Positions 1 through 6,948 of a stretch of 10,158 nucleotides of DNA are shown here, piece by piece. Each line of letters starts with the position of its first letter. The stretch's first letter is position 1. The DNA is from Hungatella sp. UBA5982 (GTDB taxonomy: Bacteria > Bacillota > Clostridia > Lachnospirales > Lachnospiraceae). Position numbers and translations under genes: made by a program. Under the pieces are notes generated by a model. The model saw only the letters and a program-made list of their open reading frames with translations, did not search any database and was not told the DNA's origin. The stretch covers positions 13,768-23,925 of the forward strand of contig DJBG01000154.1 in the NCBI GenBank assembly GCA_002429965.1, given 5' to 3'.

Positions 1-374
1 ATAATCACGAGCTGGGAGAGATGTTTGGCGTAACGCTTCACAGCCCGGAGGAGATTACTTACTATGGAAAGCGCCTTCAGGAAAAAGGCGCCGGTAATGT
101 GCTGATGTCCATGGCAGGAGACGGAGCGATCCTGATTACGGAAGAAGGAGAAGTGTTCCGCATGGGAGTGCCAAAGGGAATAGTGAAGAATTCTGTGGGA
201 GCAGGAGATTCCATGGTTGCAGGATTTATTGCAGGCTACCTGGAAAATGGAAGCTATAAGCATGCCCTGCGCCTGGGAAGCGCAGCGGGAAGCGCCAGTG
301 CCTTCTCAGATGGGCTAGCAGGCAAGGAAGATATCATGAGACTGTATGAAGAATTATCAAAGGAGGGGTTTTGA
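1..374 (+). CDS. fruK: 1-phosphofructokinase, C-terminal part (5' truncated by window)
   Basis: This is the C-terminal end of a PfkB-family sugar kinase. It probably phosphorylates fructose-1-phosphate to fructose-1,6-bisphosphate in the cytoplasm. The frame is open from the window edge: codons before the first ATG at 21 read NHELGEM, the 'N..E' motif typical of PfkB kinases, so the ATG at 21 is internal and not the start. The second PfkB signature is visible as VGAGDSMVAGFIAGYL (codons around 195-245), with the catalytic Asp in GAGD. The stop TGA (372-374) overlaps the ATG of fruA by one base, so the two are translationally coupled. The substrate assignment to fructose-1-phosphate rests mainly on the fruA neighbour; other PfkB kinases (tagatose-6-phosphate kinase LacC) look similar. 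Roughly the first 60 percent of the protein lies outside the window. Confidence 0.9.
   Translation, partial: NHELGEMFGVTLHSPEEITYYGKRLQEKGAGNVLMSMAGDGAILITEEGEVFRMGVPKGIVKNSVGAGDSMVAGFIAGYLENGSYKHALRLGSAAGSASAFSDGLAGKEDIMRLYEELSKEGF
361..366 (+). promoter_or_regulatory. Ribosome binding site of fruA
   Basis: A perfect AGGAGG lies 7 bases before the ATG at 374, within the last codons of fruK. It decides the fruA start in favour of ATG 374 over the in-frame TTG at 371. Confidence 0.85.
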
Positions 375-2293
375 TGAGAATTACAGAACTGCTGAAAAAG
401 GAAAGCATTGAACTGGGAGTAAAGGTTTCCGGCAAGGAAGAGGCCATTGACAGGCTGATCGGCTTAATGGATGCCGGAGGAAGGCTTAAAGATAAGGCCG
501 GATACAAGGAAGGGATTCTGGCAAGGGAAGCCCTTGGCAGCACGGCAGTGGGGGAAGGAATCGCCATTCCACATGCAAAGGTGGCAGCAGTAAAGGAGCC
601 GGGTCTTTCCGCCATGGTAGTGCCGGAGGGCGTGGATTATGAAGCGTTTGACGGTTCACTTGCCCATTTGTTCTTTATGATCGCAGCGCCGGAAGGAGAA
701 GCGGATGTTCACTTGGAGGCATTATCCAGGCTTTCCACTCTTCTCATGGATCCGGATTTTAAGAGTGATTTAATAAAGTCCCAATCAAAGGAAGAATTTT
801 TACGGCTCATCGACGATAAGGAATCAGAACGGTATCAGAAGAAAGAAGAAAAAACCGGACCTGCGGCAAAGGCCCGCAGCGGATATCAGGTTTTGGCAGT
901 GACTGCATGTCCCACCGGAATAGCCCACACCTTTATGGCAGCAGAGAACTTAGAGCAGCAAGGGAAGAAGCTGGGGATTTCGCTTAAGGCGGAAACCAAC
1001 GGAGCAGAAGGCGTCGGCAATGCCCTGACTAAGGATGAGATCACTGCAGCGGACGGAATCATCATAGCAGCGGATAAGAATGTGGATATGGCCCGTTTTG
1101 ACGGAAAGCGGGTGGTCATGGCCACTGTAACGGAAGGCATCCAAAAGGGAGAAGAGCTGATCAAAAAAGCGGTTAGCCCGGAGACTCCTGTTTACCATCA
1201 TTCAGAGTCTGCTTCTTCATCAGAGGACAGGGACCAGGAAAATGTCGGCCGTTCCACCTATAAGCATTTGATGAATGGTGTTTCCCACATGCTTCCTTTC
1301 GTTATCGGCAGAGGAATTTTGATCGCACTGGCGTTCCTGTTTGACGATTATTCCATTGATCCTTCTAACTTTGGTAAGAACACCCCTCTGGCCGCTTACT
1401 TAAAAACCATCGGGGAACAGGCCTTTGGCATGATGCTTCCGGTTTTGGCTGGATACATTGCCATGAGCATTGCAGACCGTCCTGGTCTGGCAGTGGGATT
1501 TGTCGGCGGGCTCATTGCTAAAATGGGCGCCACTTTTGCAAACCCGGCGGGAGGAAGTGTAAACTCAGGCTTCCTTGGGGCTTTGTTAGCCGGTTTTATC
1601 GGCGGTTACATTGTGCTCATGCTTAAAAGGGCATTCAGCAAGCTTCCAAAGTCCCTGGAAGGAATCAAGCCTGTTCTTTTGTAGCCTTTGATCGGTATTT
1701 TCCTTGTAGCCGTGGCAACTACCTTTATCAATCCTTTTGTAGGTGCTATTAACGACGGAATCACGGGCATGTTAAACAGTATGGGCGGTACCAGCAAGAT
1801 CATCCTGGGTGCTGTCGTTGGCGGCATGATGTCCGTGGATATGGGTGGTCCTGTGAACAAGGCTGCTTACGTGTTTGGTACGGCTCAGCTGGCGGAAGGT
1901 AATTTTGATATTATGGCGGCGGTTATGGCAGGCGGTATGGTACCACCCATAGCAGTTGCGCTCTGCACCACATTTTTCAAAAAGAAATTTACTGATAAAG
2001 AGCGTCAGTCAGGCCTGGTCAATTATATTATGGGATTGTCCTTTATTTCTGAGGGAGCTATCCCCTTTGCAGCCGCTGACCCAATCCGTGTAATTCCTTC
2101 CTGTATCTTAGGTTCTGCAGTAGCAGGCGGTCTTTCCATGGCTCTTGGCTGTACCCTTCGGGCGCCCCATGGAGGTATCTTTGTCCTTCCTACCATTGGA
2201 AATCCTTTCGGATACCTGATAGCCGTTATCATTGGTTCTGCGGCAGGCTGCCTTATATTAGCGGCGTTAAAGAAGAATCTGGAAACAGAATAA
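374..2293 (+). pseudogene. fruA: PTS fructose transporter subunit EIIABC, interrupted by an in-frame amber codon
   Basis: Phosphoenolpyruvate-dependent fructose permease that imports fructose as fructose-1-phosphate. Domain order is IIA, IIB, IIC. IIA covers about residues 1-148, with the phospho-accepting His67 in GIAIPHAK. IIB covers about 170-268, with phospho-accepting Cys179 in TACPTGIAHTF. IIC starts near 295 and is a multi-helix membrane domain (HLMNGVSHMLPF at its start; later PHGGIFVLPTIGNP). The full frame has 639 codons, the normal size for a three-domain FruA, but codon 437 is TAG (1682-1684). The same frame continues directly with PLIGIFLV to the TAA at 2291-2293. Homologues usually have Tyr here (..KPVLLYPL..), so TAT or TAC to TAG is a one-base change. 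A truncated product would keep IIA and IIB but only part of IIC, so transport is probably lost. No good ribosome binding site precedes the TTG at 1688, so a separate restart is unlikely. Alternatives are a base-call error or amber readthrough. Residue 313 (Arg in IGRG) is also unusual. Confidence 0.88.
1682..1684 (+). other. Premature in-frame TAG in the fruA IIC domain
   Basis: The codon sits between ...EGIKPVLL and PLIGIFLV..., two stretches that are contiguous in FruA homologues, where Tyr is usual. No length change is needed to restore the frame; only the third base of the codon appears changed. The downstream 203 codons are free of stops and keep conserved IIC sequence, which suggests a recent event or a sequence error. 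Confidence 0.9.
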
Positions 2294-2303
2294 GGTGTTT
2301 ATG

Positions 2304-2332
2304 GCGCCCCGGCAATCCGGCTGGGGCGCTTT
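2304..2332 (+). terminator. GC-rich hairpin after fruA
   Basis: A 7-bp perfect stem, GCGCCCC (2304-2310) with GGGGCGC (2323-2329), is followed by only three T residues. It begins 10 bases after the fruA stop. The stem is strong but the U-tract is short, so this may be a moderate terminator. Confidence 0.6.
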
Positions 2333-2382
2333 GCTGCATCCGGGAAATAGGGAAATGGGTGGATTTTTTAACGGTTATGTTC

Positions 2383-2388
2383 TATAAT
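2383..2388 (+). promoter_or_regulatory. Likely -10 box for the HAD phosphatase gene
   Basis: A perfect TATAAT lies in the 188-base gap after fruA, about 95 bases before the ATG at 2482. The best -35 at 17-bp spacing is TGGATT (2360-2365), a weak match to TTGACA. The rest of the gap between 2333 and 2470 shows no other structure that I can identify. Confidence 0.5.
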
Positions 2389-2481
2389 CGAAAGAAGCAG
2401 GACTGAATCGTCAAAGTCCCTTTTATTGCTTATGACGGGAGAAAAGGATTTTAGCAGTGAAAAAGCAGGAAGGAGAAAACT

Positions 2482-3135
2482 ATGTATAAATGCTGTATAT
2501 TTGATCTGGACGGGACCATTATCAATACCATTCATTCCCTGGCTTACAGCATCAGCCTGACCATGGAGCATTTTGGATATGGGCCGGTCGATGAAGCGCA
2601 TACGAAGAAGTTTGTAGGCGATGGATTTAAAAAGCTGGTTGAACGTGCTCTTATTTATTCGGGAGATGATAAGCTGACCCATTATGAGGAAGCCCTTGCA
2701 TTTTATGAGGATACGTTTGAGAAAAACTGCCTGTACAAGGTGGAACCATACAAAGGGATGCCAGAGCTTTTAAATTTCCTTAAAGATAAGGGAATCAAGA
2801 TCGGGGTACTTACAAACAAAGGCCATGAACGGGCCGTTGAATGCGTGGATGCCGTTTACGGCAAAGGATTCTTTGATTTGGTTACCGGGGAAGGCAATGG
2901 GGTCAAATGTAAGCCCGATCCATCAGGAGCCTTTATGACTGCAGAGTACTTTCAGGCAAAGCCTTCGGAATGTCTTTATTTTGGAGATACCAATACTGAT
3001 ATGAGTACAGGCATCAATGCCGGAATGGATACGGCAGCCGTAACCTGGGGATTTCGTGACCGGGCGGAGCTGGAAGCATTTCATCCCAGGTACATCATCG
3101 ATCAACCCGATGAGATCAAACATATTTTTGTATAA
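2482..3135 (+). CDS. HAD-superfamily hydrolase, phosphoglycolate phosphatase-like
   Basis: Cytoplasmic phosphatase of 217 residues, the usual size for the Gph/PGP branch (HAD subfamily IA with an alpha-helical cap). All four HAD motifs are present: motif I DLDGT at residues 8-12 (nucleophile Asp8, general acid Asp10), motif II TN at 111-112 in VLTNKG, motif III Lys144 in KCKPDP, and motif IV FGDTNTDM at 168-174 with Asp169 and Asp173 for Mg binding. The helical cap lies about residues 16-85. The start is set by AAGGAG (2470-2475), 6 bases before the ATG. The gene stands alone between two hairpins with its own likely promoter, so context says little about substrate. Family members act on phosphoglycolate, pyrophosphate or sugar phosphates, and the true substrate cannot be read from sequence. 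No signal peptide or membrane segment. Confidence 0.9.
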   Translation: MYKCCIFDLDGTIINTIHSLAYSISLTMEHFGYGPVDEAHTKKFVGDGFKKLVERALIYSGDDKLTHYEEALAFYEDTFEKNCLYKVEPYKGMPELLNFLKDKGIKIGVLTNKGHERAVECVDAVYGKGFFDLVTGEGNGVKCKPDPSGAFMTAEYFQAKPSECLYFGDTNTDMSTGINAGMDTAAVTWGFRDRAELEAFHPRYIIDQPDEIKHIFV

Positions 3136-3157
3136 AATTTTAAAAAAAAGGGAAATT

Positions 3158-3190
3158 AAGGAGAGATACGTAAAAGTGTCTCTTCTTTTT
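3158..3190 (+). terminator. Hairpin with T-rich tail between the HAD and LCP genes
   Basis: A 12-bp stem pairs 3158-3169 with 3176-3187, including two G-T pairs, around a 6-base loop. It is followed by TTT and a further T-rich run. An A-rich stretch precedes it. It begins 23 bases after the HAD stop and fits an intrinsic terminator. It ends just 25 bases before the ATG of the LCP gene, so it may also sit in that gene's 5' leader. Confidence 0.7.
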
Positions 3191-3202
3191 ATTTGGCAAT
3201 GT

Positions 3203-3208
3203 GGGAGG
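3203..3208 (+). promoter_or_regulatory. Ribosome binding site of the LCP gene
   Basis: GGGAGG lies 4 bases before the ATG at 3213. An upstream in-frame GTG at 3201 overlaps this site and has none of its own, so ATG 3213 is the better start. Confidence 0.7.
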
Positions 3209-3212
3209 AACT

Positions 3213-4238
3213 ATGACTAATCACTTAAAATGGGGATTGATTATGATCGCGGCTGTCTGGGCCGCGTTAATAGGGACTATGCTGGGATATGCCTGGAACA
3301 TCATGCATATGCCCCAGGGGGCTCCAAGGGTACAGATACCTCAGATGAATAATACGAATATAAGCATTGAGACCCAGGAAAAGATGGAGGGCTACTGGAC
3401 GGTAGCTGTGTTTGGCGTGGATTCCAGGGAAGGGACTCTGGGAAAGGGGACCAGGTCGGATATGCAGATGATCCTTAATGTAAATCTTGGAACAGGCGAA
3501 ATCCGTCTTGTTTCTGTTTACCGGGATACCTATTTAAGGATCGATGATAAGGAGCGTTATGATAAGATCAATGAGGCATATTTTAAAGGAGGCCATAAAC
3601 AGGCCATTGAAGCCTTAAGGGAGAATCTGGATTTGAGCATTGACGATTATGCATCATTTAGCTGGAAGGCTGTTGCTGATGCTATCAATCTTCTGGGAGG
3701 GATCGATGTGGATATCAGCCATGAAGAATTCCGGGTGATTAACGGCTTTATCACGGAAACGGTGGAATCGACAGGCGTAGGCTCCCATCATTTAAAACAG
3801 GAAGGCCCCAACCATTTAGATGGGGTCCAGGCCGTTGCCTATGCAAGGCTCAGGAAAATGGATACGGATTTTAAGCGGACCGAGCGGCAGAGAGAGGTGG
3901 TTGACCTAGCGCTTATAAAGGCCAGGGAAGCGGATGCGGCAACTTTGAGCAAGGTGGTTGCCGCCGTGCTTCCCCAGATATCCACCAGCATCGGTATGAA
4001 GGATATGATTCCCCTGATGAAAAATATAAAAAGGTTTCACCTGACTGACACGGAAGGATTCCCGTCAAAGCTTAAGGATGTCATGATCGGAAAAAGAGAC
4101 TGTGTTGTCCCTGTGACCCTGGAGTCAAACGTAAAAAGGCTTCACCAGTTTCTATTTGATGAAGAAAACTATGAGCCTTCCGATACGGTAAAAGAGATCA
4201 GCAGACAGATCGAGCTCCGGATAAAAAATAAGGGTTGA
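3213..4238 (+). CDS. LytR-CpsA-Psr (LCP) family protein
   Basis: Membrane-anchored protein of 341 residues. LCP enzymes move lipid-linked polymers (teichoic acid, capsule or other glycans) onto peptidoglycan outside the cell. One N-terminal transmembrane helix (about residues 7-28) anchors an extracellular catalytic domain. The conserved LCP blocks are visible: VAVFGVDSR (65-72, Asp70 and Arg72), RSDMQMILNVN (81-91), LVSVYRDTYLRI (99-110, Arg104 and Asp105), the KINEAY block (118-123), LLGGIDVDI (160-168) and YARLRKMDTDFKRTERQREVV (210-230) with the Arg cluster that binds the pyrophosphate of the lipid carrier. The usual 'SIPRD' motif is 'SVYRD' here, keeping the Arg and Asp. No C-terminal LytR_C domain follows. 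No glycan-synthesis gene is nearby, so the polymer attached is unknown. The gene is a single transcription unit bounded by hairpins. Confidence 0.92.
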   Translation: MTNHLKWGLIMIAAVWAALIGTMLGYAWNIMHMPQGAPRVQIPQMNNTNISIETQEKMEGYWTVAVFGVDSREGTLGKGTRSDMQMILNVNLGTGEIRLVSVYRDTYLRIDDKERYDKINEAYFKGGHKQAIEALRENLDLSIDDYASFSWKAVADAINLLGGIDVDISHEEFRVINGFITETVESTGVGSHHLKQEGPNHLDGVQAVAYARLRKMDTDFKRTERQREVVDLALIKAREADAATLSKVVAAVLPQISTSIGMKDMIPLMKNIKRFHLTDTEGFPSKLKDVMIGKRDCVVPVTLESNVKRLHQFLFDEENYEPSDTVKEISRQIELRIKNKG

Positions 4239-4248
4239 AAATGTGCTG

Positions 4249-4302
4249 GGCCTGTAAAGGGCAGGAGGAAGTTTCTCTTCTTATGTCTTTTACAGGCCTT
4301 TT
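4249..4302 (+). terminator. Terminator after the LCP gene
   Basis: A perfect 10-bp stem, GGCCTGTAAA (4249-4258) with TTTACAGGCC (4289-4298), is followed by TTTT. The long 30-base loop can form a smaller inner helix of GGAAG with CTTC. It begins 10 bases after the LCP stop. Confidence 0.75.
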
Positions 4303-4325
4303 CCTGTTCAAATGAAAAACTGACC

Positions 4326-4354
4326 TTTTCCTTCTGTTTAAAATGTGCTATACT
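4326..4354 (+). promoter_or_regulatory. Extended -10 promoter of the znu-ktr operon
   Basis: TGCTATACT (4346-4354) is an extended -10 element (TG, one base, TATACT), about 30 bases before the znuA ATG at 4385. A weak -35 (TTTTCC, 4326-4331) sits at 17-bp spacing. The ribosome binding site AGGAG (4373-4377) follows, 7 bases before the ATG. I could not find a clear Zur, AdcR or Fur palindrome around the promoter, although zinc control would be expected for this family. Confidence 0.65.
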
Positions 4355-4384
4355 ATGCAAATGGAATCAGATAGGAGATAAAAA

Positions 4385-5374
4385 ATGAATAAAAATAGAT
4401 TAAAAAAACTCCTGTTTTTATGCCTGACCATTCCTTTTGCGGCCGTGGCCTTATGGGGCTGCAGCAGAAATGACAGGCCCTCATATACGGAAGGATCTAA
4501 GCTCAAGGTTGTGACGACCCTGTTTCCATATTATGACTTTACAAGACAGGTGGCCGGTGACAAGGTAGAACTGACCATGGTGGTTCCGGCAGGAATGGAC
4601 AGCCACTCCTTTGAGCCAACTCCCGCAGATGTGCAGGTCATCCGGGAGGCAGACGTTTTAATATGCAATGGCGGAGCCTTAGAACACTGGCTTTCCCAGG
4701 TTCTCAATGCGGTTGATTCCGGTTCTATGACTGTTGTTACGGGAATGGACTATGTGAATGCGGTACAGGAAGAACTGGTGGAAGGGATGGAAGAGGAAGA
4801 GCACCAGCACCTAGAAGACGGTGATGACCATGTCGGGGATATAGAATACAATGAGCATATCTGGACTTCCCCTGTGAATGCCATGACTCTGGTAGAGGCG
4901 ATCCGGGATACCCTTACGGAAAAGGACCCGGAAAACCGGAGCTATTATGTAGAGAGGGCAAAGGCATACTTAGATAAGCTTAAAAAACTAGACGGGGAGT
5001 TCCGCAAGGCAGCAGAGAATAAAAAGCGGGATATGATCGTTGTGGGAGATAAATTTCCTTTCCGTTATCTGGCGGACGAATATGGCCTGTCTTACAGGGC
5101 AGCGTTTTCCGGCTGCAGCACGGATACAGAACCAAGCGCCAGAACCATTGCTTATCTCATAGACAAGATGCGCCTGGAACAGATTCCGGTAATCTATTAC
5201 CTGGAGCTTTCCAGCCACCGGGTGTCTGAGATCATAGCAGAGGAGACAGGGGCGCAACCCCTTTTGCTTCATTCCTGCCACAATGTTTCAAGGCGGGAGT
5301 TTGACAGCGGTGTTACTTATCTTGATCTTATGGAACAGAATGTGATTAATTTAACAAGAGGATTGGATGAATGA
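4385..5374 (+). CDS. znuA: Metal (zinc-type) ABC transporter substrate-binding lipoprotein
   Basis: Cluster A-I solute-binding lipoprotein that captures Zn2+ (possibly Mn2+) outside the membrane and passes it to ZnuB. Length is 329 residues. The signal peptide ends in a lipobox LWGC with lipidated Cys26. The mature start KVVTTLFPYYDFTRQVAGDKVEL is typical of ZnuA/AdcA. Expected ligands visible are His74 in MDSHSFEPTP and His158 in EHIWTSP. Between them is an acidic, His-containing loop (about 131-152, with His140, His142 and His149), a feature of zinc rather than manganese binders. The usual third ligand His (H.AFGY) is replaced by GDKFPFRY with Asp222, followed by GCSTDTEPSA; this variant is common in clostridia as I recall it. 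Glu274 or nearby residues may complete the site. The stop TGA overlaps the ATG of znuC (ATGA), implying translational coupling. Confidence 0.92.
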   Translation: MNKNRLKKLLFLCLTIPFAAVALWGCSRNDRPSYTEGSKLKVVTTLFPYYDFTRQVAGDKVELTMVVPAGMDSHSFEPTPADVQVIREADVLICNGGALEHWLSQVLNAVDSGSMTVVTGMDYVNAVQEELVEGMEEEEHQHLEDGDDHVGDIEYNEHIWTSPVNAMTLVEAIRDTLTEKDPENRSYYVERAKAYLDKLKKLDGEFRKAAENKKRDMIVVGDKFPFRYLADEYGLSYRAAFSGCSTDTEPSARTIAYLIDKMRLEQIPVIYYLELSSHRVSEIIAEETGAQPLLLHSCHNVSRREFDSGVTYLDLMEQNVINLTRGLDE

Positions 5375-6075
5375 GCCCATTAATACAATGCAGTCATGTG
5401 GATTTTGGATATGAGAACCAGGATGCTGTGGTAGATGTGACGATGGCTGTTAATCCAGGGGAGTATGTCTGTATCGTGGGAGAGAACGGTTCTGGAAAGA
5501 GTACTTTGATGAAGGGACTTTTAGGGCTGTTAAAGCCCACAGGCGGCGTCATATCCATGTCTGATGAATTGAAAAAGAGCGGGATCGGCTATCTGCCCCA
5601 GCAGACTGCGGCTCAAAAGGATTTTCCGGCAACGGTCCGTGAGGTGGTCTTATCCGGCTGTTTAAGCCGCAGAGGAAACTGGCCCTTTTATTCCGGAAAG
5701 GAAAAAAGGCTTGCAGTTAAAAATATGGAGCGGTTAGGAATTATGGGCATTGCCGGAAGATGCTACCGTGAGTTATCAGGAGGCCAGCAGCAGAGAACCC
5801 TGATTGCAAGAGCTCTTTGCGCCACGGATAAGCTTCTGATTATGGATGAGCCCATAACAGGTCTGGATCCCTCGGCCATTGCGGAATTCTATGAGATCAT
5901 CCGCAGATTGAACCGTGAGGAAGGGGTTGCCATTCTGATGGTATCTCATGATGTCGCCAATGTTGTAAAAGAGGCGGATAAGATCCTTCATTTGAAACGG
6001 GAGGTCCTGTTCTACGGGACGACAAAGGAGTATTTAAAAAGTAATGCAGGATTTATTTATACAGGAGGTGCGTAA
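5371..6075 (+). CDS. znuC: Metal ABC transporter ATP-binding protein
   Basis: Cytoplasmic ATPase that powers zinc (or manganese) import with ZnuA and ZnuB. The 234-residue length is normal for ZnuC/MntA-type subunits. All ABC motifs are intact: Walker A GENGSGKST (37-45), Q-loop Gln77 in YLPQ, signature LSGGQQQR (135-142), Walker B LLIMDEP (155-161), D-loop GLDP and the H-loop His192 in SHD (191-193). The region FPATVREVV before the signature is typical of this metal-uptake subfamily. It starts within the last codon of znuA (ATGA overlap) and its stop lies 2 bases before the znuB ATG, so the three are one translational block. Confidence 0.95.
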   Translation: MSPLIQCSHVDFGYENQDAVVDVTMAVNPGEYVCIVGENGSGKSTLMKGLLGLLKPTGGVISMSDELKKSGIGYLPQQTAAQKDFPATVREVVLSGCLSRRGNWPFYSGKEKRLAVKNMERLGIMGIAGRCYRELSGGQQQRTLIARALCATDKLLIMDEPITGLDPSAIAEFYEIIRRLNREEGVAILMVSHDVANVVKEADKILHLKREVLFYGTTKEYLKSNAGFIYTGGA

Positions 6076-6077
6076 AA

Positions 6078-6947
6078 ATGGGAATGATAAGTGAAATGCT
6101 GTCCTATCCGTTTCTGGTCAGGGCCTTGGCAGGAGGAATCCTGGTTTCTTTATGTGCTTCTCTTTTAGGCGTCAGCCTTGTGTTAAAACGGTATTCCATG
6201 ATTGGTGACGGACTGTCTCATGTCTCCTTTGGAGCCTTGTCCTTTGCAGTGGCTTTTGGCTGGTCTCCGCTAAAGATATCTGTTCCGGTGGTGGTGATTG
6301 CTGCATTTTTCCTGCTGCGCATCAGGTCGAACGGAAAGATGAAAAGTGACGCAGCCATTGCCATGATATCTGCCGTTGCACTGGCAGCTGGCATTATCGT
6401 TACCTCTATGACTACCGGAATGACTACGGATGTAAGCAGCTATATGTTTGGAAGCATACTGGCTATGAGCAAAGAGGATGTCCGTTTAAGCGTAATCCTG
6501 TCCTTTTTTGTACTGGGGCTGTTTTTGATTTGCTATAACAAAATTTTTGCGGTGACCTTTGACGAGAGCTTTGCAAGGGCAACGGGAGTAAAGGTGTCCT
6601 GGTACAATGTTTTGATTGCGGTCCTGACCGCCGTCACCATCGTTCTGGGTATGAGGATGATGGGAGCCATGCTGATCTCCAGCCTCATAATCTTCCCCTC
6701 CCTTACCTCGATGCGGGTGTTTAAAAGCTTCCGGGGAGTTGTGATATCTTCCGGGATTTTATCAGTCGTGTGTTTTGTGATCGGCATGATGGCATCATAC
6801 CGTTATTCTACCCCGGCAGGAGCCAGCGTGGTAATGGTGAATCTGGCGGCATTTCTGGTTTTCTCAGCTGCAGACTGTGGAGCTAGAATGATCCGGGCCG
6901 ATAAAAAAGCGGGACATAGGACCGCAGGAAAAGAGGAATTACAGTGA
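6078..6947 (+). CDS. znuB: Metal ABC transporter permease
   Basis: ABC-3 family integral membrane permease of 289 residues that forms the channel for zinc (or manganese) entry. It is almost wholly hydrophobic, with about eight or nine predicted helices. The family landmark SLVLKRYSMIGDGLSHVSFGALSFA is near residues 33-57, and the LIISSLIIFPSLTS-like segment (MLISSLIIFPSLTSMRV) lies near 197-213. The start ATG is preceded by AGGAGG (6063-6068) with 9-base spacing, embedded in the end of znuC. The last 20 or so residues are a charged cytoplasmic tail (RADKKAGHRTAGKEELQ). The TGA stop is only one base from the ktrB ATG, so metal and potassium uptake genes are cotranscribed. Confidence 0.94.
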   Translation: MGMISEMLSYPFLVRALAGGILVSLCASLLGVSLVLKRYSMIGDGLSHVSFGALSFAVAFGWSPLKISVPVVVIAAFFLLRIRSNGKMKSDAAIAMISAVALAAGIIVTSMTTGMTTDVSSYMFGSILAMSKEDVRLSVILSFFVLGLFLICYNKIFAVTFDESFARATGVKVSWYNVLIAVLTAVTIVLGMRMMGAMLISSLIIFPSLTSMRVFKSFRGVVISSGILSVVCFVIGMMASYRYSTPAGASVVMVNLAAFLVFSAADCGARMIRADKKAGHRTAGKEELQ

Positions 6948-6948
6948 G

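Noticed and set aside
371..373. TTG as start of fruA
   Set aside because: The ATG three bases later has ideal 7-base spacing from AGGAGG and gives the usual FruA N terminus.
1688..2293. Independent gene starting at TTG 1688 (second half of FruA)
   Set aside because: It is in the same frame as the upstream fruA part, continues the IIC domain without a gap, and has no ribosome binding site at a usable distance; it is the tail of an interrupted gene.
3201..3203. GTG start for the LCP protein
   Set aside because: It overlaps the GGGAGG that serves the ATG at 3213 and has no upstream ribosome binding site of its own.
4303..4384. Zur, AdcR or Fur operator before znuA
   Set aside because: I looked for a palindrome of the known types around the extended -10 element and saw only scattered A/T-rich matches, not enough to support a site.
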